Part shown: piece after piece, positions 26,067 to 35,456 of the stretch | Layout of the letters: the number at the start of each line of letters is the position of its first letter | Numbering within the stretch: position 1 is the stretch's first letter | DNA from: Fusobacterium varium | GTDB lineage: Bacteria; Fusobacteriota; Fusobacteriia; Fusobacteriales; Fusobacteriaceae | Assembly: GCA_021531615.1 (NCBI GenBank) | Contig: JADYUE010000003.1 | Location: 31,047 to 95,046, forward strand | Direction of reading: 5' to 3' | Length of the DNA: 64,000 nt | The notes under the pieces: generated by a model | What the model saw: only the letters and a program-made list of their open reading frames with translations | Databases searched by the model: none | What the model was told of the DNA's origin: nothing | Made by a program: the position numbers and the translations under genes

Positions 26067-26173
26067 AATAACGACGATGAAAAATTTATGTTTAAAGTAT
26101 ATAAAAAAATTGTATAATATTCAACAAGAATTGAGACAAAAAAATATAATAAAAACGACATGGAGAATGAAAA

Positions 26174-27049
26174 ATGCAAAATTGTGAGATAAAAACAAAT
26201 GAAAATAATGAGGAGTTAGTACAGCACGGAGATTATGAGTTTCCTTGTGCTTTATATTTCTCAGATATAGACGTATATACAGCAAGTGAGATAGCATGGC
26301 ACTGGCATAAGGAGATAGAGATAGTTGTATTATATGAAGGAAGAGTAGCTTTAGAAACAGAAAAGAAAAGTATTGTTTTACAAAAGGGAGATGGAGTATT
26401 TATAAACTCAGAGGAGCTACATTACTTTAAAAAAATAGGAGATGAAAAGTGCCTACTTGTATCATATGTTTTTGATAAAAGTTTTGTAGGAGGAGATAAG
26501 GGAAGTATTATAGAGAGAAAATACATAGAACCTTTAGTACAAAATAAAACATTGTCTCTTTTTAAATTTTCAAAAGATTTAAGTGAACAGTTGGTAAAAG
26601 CTTTTTTTCAATATGAGGAGAAGAGGTTTGGAAGTGAAGTAATTATAAGAAATATTTTAAGTTTAGTTTTATTGGAGATAATAGTTGAGAATAAAGAGAA
26701 ATTAATAGAAACAAAGACATATAAAAACTTAGATAGCCAGAGGATAAAAGGGATGTTAGATTTTATTCAAAAAAATTACTCTAATGAACTTACTTTGAAG
26801 GAGATAGGAGAGTCAGTATTTATAGGAGAAAGGGAGACATTGAGATGTTTTGCTAGAACAATAGGAATCTCACCAATAGAGTATTTAAAAAAGTATAGGG
26901 TAACTGTGGCAGCTAATCTTCTTACAACGACAGAATTGCCTGTTACAGAGATTTGTATACAGTGTGGCTTTAATAGTCCTAGCTACTTTTCAAAATCCTT
27001 TCAAAAGGTATTTGGTGTGACTCCAAGAGTGTATAGAAAGGATAGATAG
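26174..27049 (+). CDS. AraC-family transcriptional regulator
   Basis: A 291-residue regulator. The N-terminal cupin-like sensor domain has 'AWHWHKEIEIVVLYEG' and 'GDGVFINSEELHYF', typical of sugar-sensing AraC proteins. The C-terminal pair of helix-turn-helix motifs covers about residues 195-290: 'LTLKEIGESVFIGERETLRCF', 'IGISPIEYLKKYRV', then 'VTEICIQCGFNSPSYFSKSF' and 'GVTPRVYRK'. It sits directly downstream of mglBAC behind a terminator, so it may control galactose uptake, but no operator was identified. Confidence 0.88.
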   Translation: MQNCEIKTNENNEELVQHGDYEFPCALYFSDIDVYTASEIAWHWHKEIEIVVLYEGRVALETEKKSIVLQKGDGVFINSEELHYFKKIGDEKCLLVSYVFDKSFVGGDKGSIIERKYIEPLVQNKTLSLFKFSKDLSEQLVKAFFQYEEKRFGSEVIIRNILSLVLLEIIVENKEKLIETKTYKNLDSQRIKGMLDFIQKNYSNELTLKEIGESVFIGERETLRCFARTIGISPIEYLKKYRVTVAANLLTTTELPVTEICIQCGFNSPSYFSKSFQKVFGVTPRVYRKDR

Positions 27050-27075
27050 AAGATATTAAAATTTATTAAAAAAGA

Positions 27076-27084
27076 TGATATAAT
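27076..27084 (+). promoter_or_regulatory. Extended -10 promoter of the hsd locus
   Basis: TGA followed directly by TATAAT (27079-27084), 28 bp before hsdM, with no clear -35. Confidence 0.4.
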
Positions 27085-27112
27085 TAGATAAAAAATAGAA
27101 AAGGTGAGAAAG

Positions 27113-28612
27113 ATGATAACTGGAGAGATTAAAAATAAAGTAGATAAGATGTGGGAATACTTTTGGACAGGAGGTTTAACAAACCCTGTTGATGTAATTG
27201 AGCAATTAACATATCTTATCTTTATGAAAAGATTGGACCAAGAGGAGATAAAAAAAGAGAGAGAAGAGAGAGAATTAAGTGTTCTTTTTGGAAATATGGA
27301 TATTAAATATGTTTTTGATGAGGAACATCAAGATATTAGATGGAGTAGACTTATTCAGTTGGGATCACCAAAAGAGTTATTTGAAAAGGTGAGAACAGAG
27401 GCTTTTGAATTTATAAAGGAACTAGATGATAATAAAGAGAGTATTTTTTCACAATATATGAAAAATGCTATTTTTAAAGTGCCAACACCAGCAGTTTTAC
27501 AAAATACTATGGACACAATAGAGGAGATATTTAATATGCCTCAAATGACAGAGGATAAAGATACAAAGGGGGATCTATATGAGTATCTTCTTTCTAAACT
27601 TTCAACATCAGGAACAAATGGACAGTTTAGAACTCCTAAACATATAATAAATATGATGGTTGAGCTTATGAAACCAACAACAGATGATATAATAATTGAT
27701 CCTGCATGTGGGACATCGGGGTTTCTAGTAAGCTCAATAGAGTATATTAAGAGAAATTACAAAGAGGAGTTAGCAACAGATGATAAAATCTATGAGCATT
27801 TTACAAATAATATGATACATGGAAATGATACAGATGCTACAATGCTTGGAATCTCTGCAATGAATTTAATGCTACATGATATAACATCACCTAAATTAAC
27901 AAGAATTGACTCTCTATCAACAGAGTATACTGAAGAGGATAAATATTCTCTAGTTCTAGCCAATCCACCATTTAAAGGAAGTGTAGATGCTGAGCTACTA
28001 TCAAATACTCTTACACGTGTGGTAAAAACTAAGAAAACAGAACTTCTTTTTATAGCTCTATTTTTAAGAATGTTAAAAATAGGAGGGCGTGGAGCAGTAA
28101 TTGTTCCTGACGGGGTACTATTTGGTTCATCAAATGCACATAAAAATTTAAGAAAAGAGTTAATTGAAAACAACCAATTAGAAGCAGTTATCTCAATGCC
28201 AAGTGGAGTGTTTAAACCTTATGCAGGGGTTTCAACAGGGATACTTATTTTTACAAAAACAGGTAATGGAGGAACTGATAAAGTATGGTTCTATGATATG
28301 ACAGCCGATGGTTACTCATTAGATGATAAGAGAAACCCAGTAGAAGAGAATGATATTCCAGATATTATTGAGAGATTTGGGAATTTAGAAAGAGAGATAG
28401 ATAGAAAGAGAACTGAAAAATCTTTCTTTGTTCCTAAAGAGGAGATTGTAAATAATGATTATGATCTTTCAATTAATAAATATAAAGAGATTGTATATGA
28501 GAAAGTTGAGTATGATCCACCAGAAGTTATTATTGCTCGTATAGAGGAGCTATCAAAATCAATAGCTAAAAATATGGAAGAATTAAAAGTGATGTTAAAT
28601 GAAGATATATAG
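27113..28612 (+). CDS. hsdM: Type I restriction-modification DNA methyltransferase subunit
   Basis: A protein of about 499 residues, the N6-adenine methylating subunit of a type I system. The N-terminal helical domain includes 'WEYFWTGGLTNPVDVIEQLTYLIFMKRLD'-like family sequence. The SAM site is 'DPACGTSGFLVSS' and the catalytic motif IV is 'LANPPFKGS'; 'TPKHIINMMVELM' precedes them, as expected. I chose ATG 27113, with AAGGTGAG at 27101-27108 as ribosome site, over the in-frame GTG at 27104 that lies inside it. hsdS overlaps its end by 14 nt. Confidence 0.93.
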   Translation: MITGEIKNKVDKMWEYFWTGGLTNPVDVIEQLTYLIFMKRLDQEEIKKEREERELSVLFGNMDIKYVFDEEHQDIRWSRLIQLGSPKELFEKVRTEAFEFIKELDDNKESIFSQYMKNAIFKVPTPAVLQNTMDTIEEIFNMPQMTEDKDTKGDLYEYLLSKLSTSGTNGQFRTPKHIINMMVELMKPTTDDIIIDPACGTSGFLVSSIEYIKRNYKEELATDDKIYEHFTNNMIHGNDTDATMLGISAMNLMLHDITSPKLTRIDSLSTEYTEEDKYSLVLANPPFKGSVDAELLSNTLTRVVKTKKTELLFIALFLRMLKIGGRGAVIVPDGVLFGSSNAHKNLRKELIENNQLEAVISMPSGVFKPYAGVSTGILIFTKTGNGGTDKVWFYDMTADGYSLDDKRNPVEENDIPDIIERFGNLEREIDRKRTEKSFFVPKEEIVNNDYDLSINKYKEIVYEKVEYDPPEVIIARIEELSKSIAKNMEELKVMLNEDI

Positions 28613-29714
28613 TGAAGAATTAAAAAAAATAAAATTAATAGATGTTTTTGAAATAGTTCTTTCTGGAGAATGGGGAGAAGAAAATTTAGAAGATAATGAG
28701 AATACGGCCTATATAATTAGAACTACTAATTTTTTAAATGATGGAACTCTTGATGTAGAAAATAGAGAATTAGTTAAAAGAAAGATATCAAGGGAAAAAA
28801 TAGATGAAAAACATTTAAAAAGAGGAGATATCATTATAGAAAAATCAGGAGGAAGTCCTAATCAACCAGTAGGAAGAGTAGTATATTTTGATATTGAGTC
28901 AGAAAAAAACTTTTTATGTAATAATTTTACTTCAATTTTAAGAGTAAAAGAGGGAATAGAACCCAAATATATATTTTATTTTTTAAAAGATTGTTATAAA
29001 AAAAGAATAGTATTAAAGTATCAAAATAAAACAACAGGTATAATTAATTTAAAATTACAAGACTATTTAAAAAATACAGAAATTCAATTACCAAATATAG
29101 AAATACAGAAGAAAATAGTAGAAATTTTAGATAAAGCTTTTTTAATAAATTCTTTATTAATTGAGAAAGAGAGAAGGATATCAGAATTAAATAAATGTCT
29201 ATTTAGCTTTGCCACAAAAAGAGCTCGAAAGCTACTATTGAATGAAGTTGCAGATATAACTATGGGACAATCTCCTGATTCAAAATATTATAATACCTTA
29301 AAAGAAGGGTTACCATTTTTTCAAGGAAAAACAGAATTTGGAGAAAATTATATAAAAGAAATAAAATATTATTGTAGTTGCCCTTTAAAAATAGCAGAAG
29401 AAAATAGTATCTTAATGTCTGTAAGAGCACCTGTAGGAACAGTAAATATAAGTAAAGTAAGATGTTGTATAGGAAGAGGATTAGCTGCTATTATACCTAA
29501 AAAAATTGAAATGTTATATTTATTTTTTGCTTTAAAAAATCTTGAAAAAGAAATTGAGAGAAAAGGAGTAGGAAGTACTTTTAAAGCTATAACAAAAAAG
29601 GATATAGAGAAAATAGAAATTCCAATAATAGAAATCAAGGAGCAAGTTGATTTTGTAAATAGGATATTAAAAATAGAAAAATCAAAATTTGAACTTTTTA
29701 GAGGTGTCGCTTAA
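28599..29714 (+). CDS. hsdS: Type I restriction-modification specificity subunit, first copy
   Basis: A 371-residue HsdS with two target-recognition domains (about residues 10-165 and 210-355), each followed by a conserved helical spacer ('EIQKKIVEILDKA' and 'EIKEQVDFVNRILKIEKSKFE'). The two domains set the two halves of the bipartite DNA target. Its C-terminus stops soon after 'IEKSKFELFRG', about 20 residues short of the tail present in the second copy, and the DNA there is part of a 22-bp direct repeat. It overlaps hsdM by 14 nt and its stop overlaps the next start (TAATG). Recognition sequence unknown. Confidence 0.88.
   Translation: MKIYSEELKKIKLIDVFEIVLSGEWGEENLEDNENTAYIIRTTNFLNDGTLDVENRELVKRKISREKIDEKHLKRGDIIIEKSGGSPNQPVGRVVYFDIESEKNFLCNNFTSILRVKEGIEPKYIFYFLKDCYKKRIVLKYQNKTTGIINLKLQDYLKNTEIQLPNIEIQKKIVEILDKAFLINSLLIEKERRISELNKCLFSFATKRARKLLLNEVADITMGQSPDSKYYNTLKEGLPFFQGKTEFGENYIKEIKYYCSCPLKIAEENSILMSVRAPVGTVNISKVRCCIGRGLAAIIPKKIEMLYLFFALKNLEKEIERKGVGSTFKAITKKDIEKIEIPIIEIKEQVDFVNRILKIEKSKFELFRGVA
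29672..29693 (+). repeat. 22-bp direct repeat, copy 1 (end of first hsdS)
   Basis: Identical to 30721-30742. It encodes 'IEKSKFE' in the terminal conserved helix of both specificity genes. Recombination across the two would remove the second hsdS almost exactly and restore a full tail to the first. Confidence 0.85.
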
Positions 29715-30808
29715 TGAAAATAGTGAGATTAGAAGATGTATGCACTACAACAACATCAAATTTAACACTGAAAGAATTAGATAAAAATAATGGTGCCTAT
29801 CCAGTATATGGAGCTAGTGGCTTAATAAAATACATAGATTTTTATAATCAAGATAAAGAGTATATTGGAATAGTAAAAGATGGAGCAGGAATAGGGAGAG
29901 TAATGCTTTTACCTAAAAATTCTTCTATTTTAGGAACTATGCAGTATATTTTTCCGAATGAAAATATAGATATAAAATATTTATACTTTAATCTCATAAA
30001 AATGAATTTAAAAAAATATTACTCAGGATCAACAATACCTCATATTTATTTTAAAGATTATAAAAAAGAAAAAATAAAGTTGTATAGTTTTGAAAAACAA
30101 AAGAAAATTGCAAAAATATTAGAAAATATATCTAATATTATAGAAAAAAAGAAACAAAAATTACAAGAATATGAGCTTTTAAGTAAATGTCTATTTATAA
30201 AAATGTTTAAAGAAAATTATGATAAAAAAAATTGGGAAAATTTTTCTTTAGAAGAAATAGTAGAAATTTGTTCAAGTAAAAGAGTTTTTTTAGATCAAAT
30301 AGTTATGGAAGGAATTGATTTCTACAGGGGAACAGAAATAGGACTATTAAGTGAAGGGAAAAAAATTGAACCAAAATTATTTATTACAAAAGAACATTAT
30401 GAAAATTTAATAGCAGAAACAGGAAAACCTAAAATAGGGGATTTATTATTACCTTCAATATGTAATGATGGGAAAATATGGTATGTAAATACAGAAAAAC
30501 CATTTTATTTTAAAGATGGAAGAGTTTTATGGATTAAAGAAAGCGATAAAGTAAAGGGTAAATTTTTACAATATTTTTTAAGAAATGAATTTTTGATGAA
30601 CTACAAAAAAATAGCATCAGGGACAACATTTTCAGAATTGAAAATTTTTTCTTTAAAAAAAATAAAAGTAAAGTTGCCACCAATAGAATTACAAAATCAA
30701 TTTGCTGAAAGAGTAAAATTAATAGAAAAATCAAAATTTGAAATACAAAAATCAATAGAAGAAACACAAAAGCTTTTTGATAGTCTTATGGAAAAATATT
30801 TTGGATAG
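29714..30808 (+). CDS. hsdS: Type I restriction-modification specificity subunit, second copy
   Basis: A 364-residue HsdS, again with two target-recognition domains (about residues 1-125 and 180-330) and two helical spacers ('EKQKKIAKILENISNIIEKKK' and 'QNQFAERVKLIEKSKFE'). The C-terminal tail is complete ('EETQKLFDSLMEKYF'). It differs strongly from the first copy in both recognition domains, so it would direct the methylase and nuclease to another site. It lies head-to-tail with the first copy, sharing one nucleotide. Such tandem intact specificity genes are less usual than the inverted partial copies of phase-variable systems. Confidence 0.87.
   Translation: MKIVRLEDVCTTTTSNLTLKELDKNNGAYPVYGASGLIKYIDFYNQDKEYIGIVKDGAGIGRVMLLPKNSSILGTMQYIFPNENIDIKYLYFNLIKMNLKKYYSGSTIPHIYFKDYKKEKIKLYSFEKQKKIAKILENISNIIEKKKQKLQEYELLSKCLFIKMFKENYDKKNWENFSLEEIVEICSSKRVFLDQIVMEGIDFYRGTEIGLLSEGKKIEPKLFITKEHYENLIAETGKPKIGDLLLPSICNDGKIWYVNTEKPFYFKDGRVLWIKESDKVKGKFLQYFLRNEFLMNYKKIASGTTFSELKIFSLKKIKVKLPPIELQNQFAERVKLIEKSKFEIQKSIEETQKLFDSLMEKYFG
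30721..30742 (+). repeat. 22-bp direct repeat, copy 2 (end of second hsdS)
   Basis: Second copy of the 29672-29693 repeat, in the same orientation and the same codon phase, 1049 bp downstream. Confidence 0.85.
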
Positions 30809-30875
30809 CCCCCTTTAAAATCAAAATTTTTACCTCTAAATTTTCTAAAAGCACAGGATTTAAGAATATTTAAAG

Positions 30876-30904
30876 TTGAATTATAAAAAATAAGATGCTA
30901 GAAT
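30876..30904 (+). promoter_or_regulatory. Promoter of the recombinase gene
   Basis: TTGAAT (30876-30881), 17-nt spacer, TAGAAT (30899-30904), 34 bp before the start codon. It suggests the recombinase can be expressed apart from hsdMSS. Confidence 0.5.
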
Positions 30905-30937
30905 CAGTGTAACTAATTAAATATATGGAGGGTTAAT

Positions 30938-31930
30938 ATGGTAGATACACTGATTTTAGAAATTAAACAGGATATGGCATCAATTTTAACTAATGGACAG
31001 TTAGAAAAATTAAATAGTGTCCTTGTTCATTATCTTTATAATCTTGAGATTACAAGAAAAGATGGGGTAGAAGAGGATAAAATAGAGAGAAATGAGGAGC
31101 TATTAAGTAGTTTTTTATCAGCTAAGCATGTAGAAGGTTGCTCAAAAAAATCTTTAGTATATTACAATGCAACTATAAAAAATATGTTGAAAAAATTGAA
31201 TAAATCAATAAAACATATAACAACTAACGATTTGAGAGAGTATTTAGATAACTATCAAAAAGAGGGGAAAATTGGAAAGGTAACTATTGATAATATTAGA
31301 AGAATACTATCAAGTTTCTTCTCATGGTTAGAAGAGGAAGATTATATTTTAAAAAGTCCAGTTAGAAGAATTCATAAGGTAAAAACAGGTACAGTTGTCA
31401 AAGAGACATATAGTGATGAAGCTATGGAGATAATGAGGGATAGTTGTAAATCTTTAAGGGATTTAGCTATTATTGATATGCTCTCATCAACTGGAATGAG
31501 AGTTGGAGAATTAGTAAAATTAAATAGAGAAGATATTGACTTTGAAGGGAGAGAGTGTGTAGTTTTTGGAAAGGGAGATAAGGAGAGAAGGGTATATTTT
31601 GATGCAAGAACTAAGATACATCTATTAAATTATCTTAGAAGTAGAGAGGATAATGAATCGGCTCTTTTTGTATCCCTTTTAAAACCTCATAGAAGATTGC
31701 AAATAAGTGGTGTGGAGATAATGTTGAGACAGCTAGGGAAAAGATTGAATATTACAAAGGTACACCCACACAAATTTAGAAGAACTTTAGCTACTAAAGC
31801 TATTGATAAAGGTATGCCTATAGAGCAAGTTCAACAACTTTTAGGACATCAAAAGATAGATACTACTTTGCAATATGCTATGGTTAATCAAAATAATGTG
31901 AAGATATCTCATAGAAAATATATTGGATAA
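30938..31930 (+). CDS. Tyrosine recombinase (XerC/D-like) within the hsd locus
   Basis: A 330-residue site-specific recombinase. After an N-terminal SAM-like DNA-binding domain, the catalytic residues appear in order: Arg in 'SSTGMRVGELVKL', Lys in 'VFGKGDKERRVYF', HxxR in 'HPHKFRRTLAT', His in 'QQLLGHQKIDTTL' and the nucleophile Tyr in 'TLQYAMV'. It is intact. Recombinases in this position of type I loci are known to shuffle hsdS domains. Here it lies between the tandem hsdS genes and hsdR. The ribosome site is GGAGG. Confidence 0.9.
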   Translation: MVDTLILEIKQDMASILTNGQLEKLNSVLVHYLYNLEITRKDGVEEDKIERNEELLSSFLSAKHVEGCSKKSLVYYNATIKNMLKKLNKSIKHITTNDLREYLDNYQKEGKIGKVTIDNIRRILSSFFSWLEEEDYILKSPVRRIHKVKTGTVVKETYSDEAMEIMRDSCKSLRDLAIIDMLSSTGMRVGELVKLNREDIDFEGRECVVFGKGDKERRVYFDARTKIHLLNYLRSREDNESALFVSLLKPHRRLQISGVEIMLRQLGKRLNITKVHPHKFRRTLATKAIDKGMPIEQVQQLLGHQKIDTTLQYAMVNQNNVKISHRKYIG

Positions 31931-31979
31931 TCTTTCTTTCAAAGAAATATCTTTAAAGTTAAAAATGGAGGTTTTATTT

Positions 31980-34900
31980 ATGGGGAACTTTGATTTTTTA
32001 AAAAATAACTTTAAAGGTTTATATGAAGAGTGTAGAGAGGCAGAGGAAAATTGTTATATCAAACCTAGAACAAGTGTTTTTTATTCAAGAAGGGCACTTG
32101 AATTTTGTGTTGCCTTGATTTTTAAATTTGAGAAGATAGTAAAACCATATGGAGATCAGTTAAAAGATCTATTAAATAATTTTAAATTCAGAGAAATATT
32201 TGAAGATCCTAAACAGATAGATACATTGCACTTTATAAGAAAAATAGGAAATATGGCTGTACATGAAAACAGGATAATAGATTATGATATAGCACTTCAA
32301 TGTGTAAAAATATTGTATGATTTAGCAGTATGGATAGATTATTGTTATGGTTCTCTTGAAGATGATAAGATTAAGTTTAATGAGGAGCTTATACCTAAAG
32401 GGAAGATTTTTAATGAGGAAAAAGTTGTTCTTTCTTATGAGAATAATTCTGTAGAAAATAGTGTTGAAAAAATTAAAGAGGTTCCAACTAAAAAACATAC
32501 TATTCCAGTAACTCAAAAAACTACTTCTGAAAAAGAAACAAGAATAAAGTATATTGATGTTATGTTGAAAAAAGCTGGTTGGAAATTAGAGGATAAAAAT
32601 GTAAGAGAGTATCCAGTAGAAGGAATTAGTAGCAAAACAGGAGCAGGAAAAGTTGATTATGTTTTGTGGGGAGATGATGGAACTCCTTTAGCAGTGATAG
32701 AGGCTAAGAAAACTGCTCGTGATCCTAGAGAAGGAAGAGAGCAAGTACAACAGTATGCTGAAGCTATAGAGAAAAAATTTAATTTTTATCCAGTGAGATT
32801 TTGTACAAATGGTTTTGAAACATATATTTACGATGATAAAGAAGCAGTAGAAAGAAAAATATATGGGTTCTATAGAAAAGAAGAGTTAATTAGAATTATA
32901 AGCAGAAGAAAGAACAAGATAGATGAAAAGGTATTATTAGAAGCAATAGATAATAATATAGCTGGTAGACCTTATCAAAGAAGAGCAATAACTAAGGTTT
33001 TGGAAAATTATAATAATGGAAATAGAAAATCACTATTAGTTATGGCTACAGGATCTGGAAAAACTAGGGTATCAGCATCAATAGTAAATACATTATCTAA
33101 TCTAAACCTAATAAATAGAACACTATTTTTAGCTGATAGAGTGGCATTGGTTAAACAAGCTATGAATAATTTTAAAATTTATCTTCCAAATTTTACTTTG
33201 TGTAATTTAGTTGAAGAGAAAAATAGAGATAATGTTAAGGTATTATTTTCTACTTATCAAACTATGGCAGTAGAGGCTGAGAAATTAAGAGAGGATGGAA
33301 CAAATAAATATGGTATAGGAGCTTTTGATCTTATAATTGTTGATGAGGCTCATAGAAGTGTTTATCAAAAATATGGAGATCTTTTTGAATATTTTGATAG
33401 TTTGTTGTTGGGATTAACAGCTACTCCAAAAGAAGAGATTGATAGAAATACCTTTAGTGTATTTGGTATGAGTTCAAAGGAGCCTACAGATTCATATGAT
33501 CTTTTTGAAGCAGCAGATAAAGGATATTTAGTATTACCTAAAATAAAGGAGATAAAATTAAATTATCCAGAGAATGGAATAGTTTATAATAATCTTTCAG
33601 AGGAAGATAAAGAAAAATATGAGAGTCTTTTTGATGAAGATGAAATTATGTTAGATGCTATAGATGGAGATAGTATAAATAGATGGTTTTTTAATGAGGG
33701 AACTACAAGAGAAGTTATTAGAAAACTGATGGAAGAGGGGTATAAGATAGATGGTGGAGATAAATTAGGAAAAACGATAATCTTTGCTAGAAATGATAGA
33801 CATGCAGATCATATAGTAAAAGTTTTCAATGAGATGTATAGAAAAAATGGGGATTTTTGTCAAAAAATAACTACAAAGGTAGAGTATGCTCAAAATCTTA
33901 TAGAGAGATTTAGTGACCCTAAAGATATGCCACAAATAGCTGTATCTGTTGATATGTTAGATACAGGAATAGATATTCCAGAGATTTTAAATCTTGTATT
34001 TTATAAAAAGGTGAGATCAAAGGCTAAATTTTGGCAGATGATAGGTAGAGGAACAAGAAAATGTAAAGATATTTTTGGAGCAGGAGAGGACAAGGAAGAT
34101 TTTTTAATTTTTGACTTTTGTAATAACTTCTCTTATTTTGAGATGCAAGATAATTTTGAAGAGGTAAAGGGAAAATTAACTGAAAATTTAACAAGTAAAA
34201 TATTTTCTAAAAAAGTTAAATTGATATATAAATTGCAGGATTTAGAGTATCAAGCAGATGAAAAATATGTGCAATTAAGAGAGAAATTAATTGATTCTGT
34301 CTATGAAAATATAGAGTCACTAAATGAGGAAAATATATCTGTAAAAATAAAAATTGGATATGTAAAAATGTATAAGGATAAAAATAAATTGTATAATTTA
34401 AGTGAAAAAGATGTAGAGGATATAGTTGATAATCTTAAAAATTTACCTTTTGAAATAGTAAGTGGTGGAGAAAAGGAAAAGAGATTTGAAAATCTTATAC
34501 TAGAGACTCAATTGAAGTTAACAGAAGAAAAAAATATAGCAGGAGAAAAAGAAAAAATACAAGAGGTAGCCAAAGAGTTAAAGAGTAAGGGAACAATAAA
34601 ACATATTCAAAATAATAGTCAAGAGATTTTAAAAATAGTTAAAGATAAAAACTATATGGAAAATCTTGATATTTTAGAACTAGAGGAGATAAAAGAAAAG
34701 ATAAAACCTCTTACTGTATATCTTGACCAAGAACAAGTAAAAAAAATAAAAGAGATTGATTTTAATGATAGCATAATTAGTGTTGAAGAGAAAGAGATAA
34801 ATTATATGAAATATGATACATATGATTTAAAAAGAAAATTTCAAGAGTATTTAGAAGAGAATAAAGAGATGTTAGCAATAAAAAAATTGAGATTCAATCA

Positions 34901-35330
34901 ACCTCTTGATGCAGAAGATATTAAACAACTTCAACAACTTCTCTATGGAAATGAGGAGATAGATTTTTTAGAGATAAAAAAAGAGTATGCTGATAAATTG
35001 GAAGAGATAAAGGAAAAATATAAGATAGAAAATCCTTTAGGAATATTTTTAAGATCAATAGTTGGATTGGATCAAGAAGCATTAAATAAGGAGTTTGCTA
35101 ATTTTTTAGATAGAGAAAAATTTAATGGAAATCAGATTGAATTGATAGAGCTGATAATAAAGAACTTTATGAAAAATGGTTTCTATGATAAAAATGAACT
35201 TCCAAAAATTTCAGATAGAATATTTGGAAAGACTTTAACAAAAATTTTCCCTAAATTTGATGATTTAATTAAAATATCCACTATAATAGATAAAATTAAT
35301 AGTACAGGTATTTTAAATAAAAAGATGTAG
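31980..35330 (+). CDS. hsdR: Type I restriction endonuclease motor/nuclease subunit
   Basis: A protein of about 1116 residues. The N-terminus ('YSRRALEFCVALIF', 'MAVHENRIIDYDIAL') is DUF4145-like. The endonuclease domain carries 'PLAVIEAKKTA' (about residue 240, the D/E-x-K motif). The SF2 motor follows: Walker A 'MATGSGKTRVS', 'IIVDEAHRS', 'LGLTATP', and late motifs 'DMLDTGIDIPE' and 'QMIGRGTRKC'. A long Lys/Glu-rich helical C-terminus ends it. I place the start at ATG 31980, 8 nt after GGAGG, rather than the in-frame ATG at 31923 that overlaps the recombinase. It appears intact. Confidence 0.92.
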   Translation: MGNFDFLKNNFKGLYEECREAEENCYIKPRTSVFYSRRALEFCVALIFKFEKIVKPYGDQLKDLLNNFKFREIFEDPKQIDTLHFIRKIGNMAVHENRIIDYDIALQCVKILYDLAVWIDYCYGSLEDDKIKFNEELIPKGKIFNEEKVVLSYENNSVENSVEKIKEVPTKKHTIPVTQKTTSEKETRIKYIDVMLKKAGWKLEDKNVREYPVEGISSKTGAGKVDYVLWGDDGTPLAVIEAKKTARDPREGREQVQQYAEAIEKKFNFYPVRFCTNGFETYIYDDKEAVERKIYGFYRKEELIRIISRRKNKIDEKVLLEAIDNNIAGRPYQRRAITKVLENYNNGNRKSLLVMATGSGKTRVSASIVNTLSNLNLINRTLFLADRVALVKQAMNNFKIYLPNFTLCNLVEEKNRDNVKVLFSTYQTMAVEAEKLREDGTNKYGIGAFDLIIVDEAHRSVYQKYGDLFEYFDSLLLGLTATPKEEIDRNTFSVFGMSSKEPTDSYDLFEAADKGYLVLPKIKEIKLNYPENGIVYNNLSEEDKEKYESLFDEDEIMLDAIDGDSINRWFFNEGTTREVIRKLMEEGYKIDGGDKLGKTIIFARNDRHADHIVKVFNEMYRKNGDFCQKITTKVEYAQNLIERFSDPKDMPQIAVSVDMLDTGIDIPEILNLVFYKKVRSKAKFWQMIGRGTRKCKDIFGAGEDKEDFLIFDFCNNFSYFEMQDNFEEVKGKLTENLTSKIFSKKVKLIYKLQDLEYQADEKYVQLREKLIDSVYENIESLNEENISVKIKIGYVKMYKDKNKLYNLSEKDVEDIVDNLKNLPFEIVSGGEKEKRFENLILETQLKLTEEKNIAGEKEKIQEVAKELKSKGTIKHIQNNSQEILKIVKDKNYMENLDILELEEIKEKIKPLTVYLDQEQVKKIKEIDFNDSIISVEEKEINYMKYDTYDLKRKFQEYLEENKEMLAIKKLRFNQPLDAEDIKQLQQLLYGNEEIDFLEIKKEYADKLEEIKEKYKIENPLGIFLRSIVGLDQEALNKEFANFLDREKFNGNQIELIELIIKNFMKNGFYDKNELPKISDRIFGKTLTKIFPKFDDLIKISTIIDKINSTGILNKKM

Positions 35331-35340
35331 AAATATAAAT

Positions 35341-35364
35341 GTCAAAATAAATGTAAAAAAAACT
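35341..35364 (+). repeat. Direct repeat upstream of abiE (probable operator), copy 1
   Basis: A 24-nt sequence with one mismatch to 35418-35441. It covers the expected -35 region of the promoter whose TATAAT is at 35387-35392. Confidence 0.65.
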
Positions 35365-35383
35365 AAAAGATTTTTAATAATAA

Positions 35384-35392
35384 TGATATAAT
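35384..35392 (+). promoter_or_regulatory. Extended -10 promoter of the abiE pair
   Basis: TGATATAAT, an extended -10 element lying between the two 24-nt direct repeats. Confidence 0.5.
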
Positions 35393-35417
35393 ATATTAAG
35401 ATATTATAAAAGATATA

Positions 35418-35441
35418 GTCGAAATAAATGTAAAAAAAACT
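35418..35441 (+). repeat. Direct repeat upstream of abiE (probable operator), copy 2
   Basis: Second copy, 77 bp from the first and downstream of the -10. The pair would let the AbiEi antitoxin bind on both sides of the promoter, consistent with autoregulation known for type IV systems. Confidence 0.65.
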
Positions 35442-35456
35442 TTTTAGAAAGGAGGA

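Noticed and set aside
28599..30808. Invertible hsdS shufflon
   Set aside because: Both hsdS genes point the same way and no long inverted repeat was found; only direct repeats are visible, so simple inversion cannot switch them.
35345..35441. Start of a CRISPR array at the abiE direct repeats
   Set aside because: There are only two copies, separated by promoter sequence, and no cas gene is nearby.
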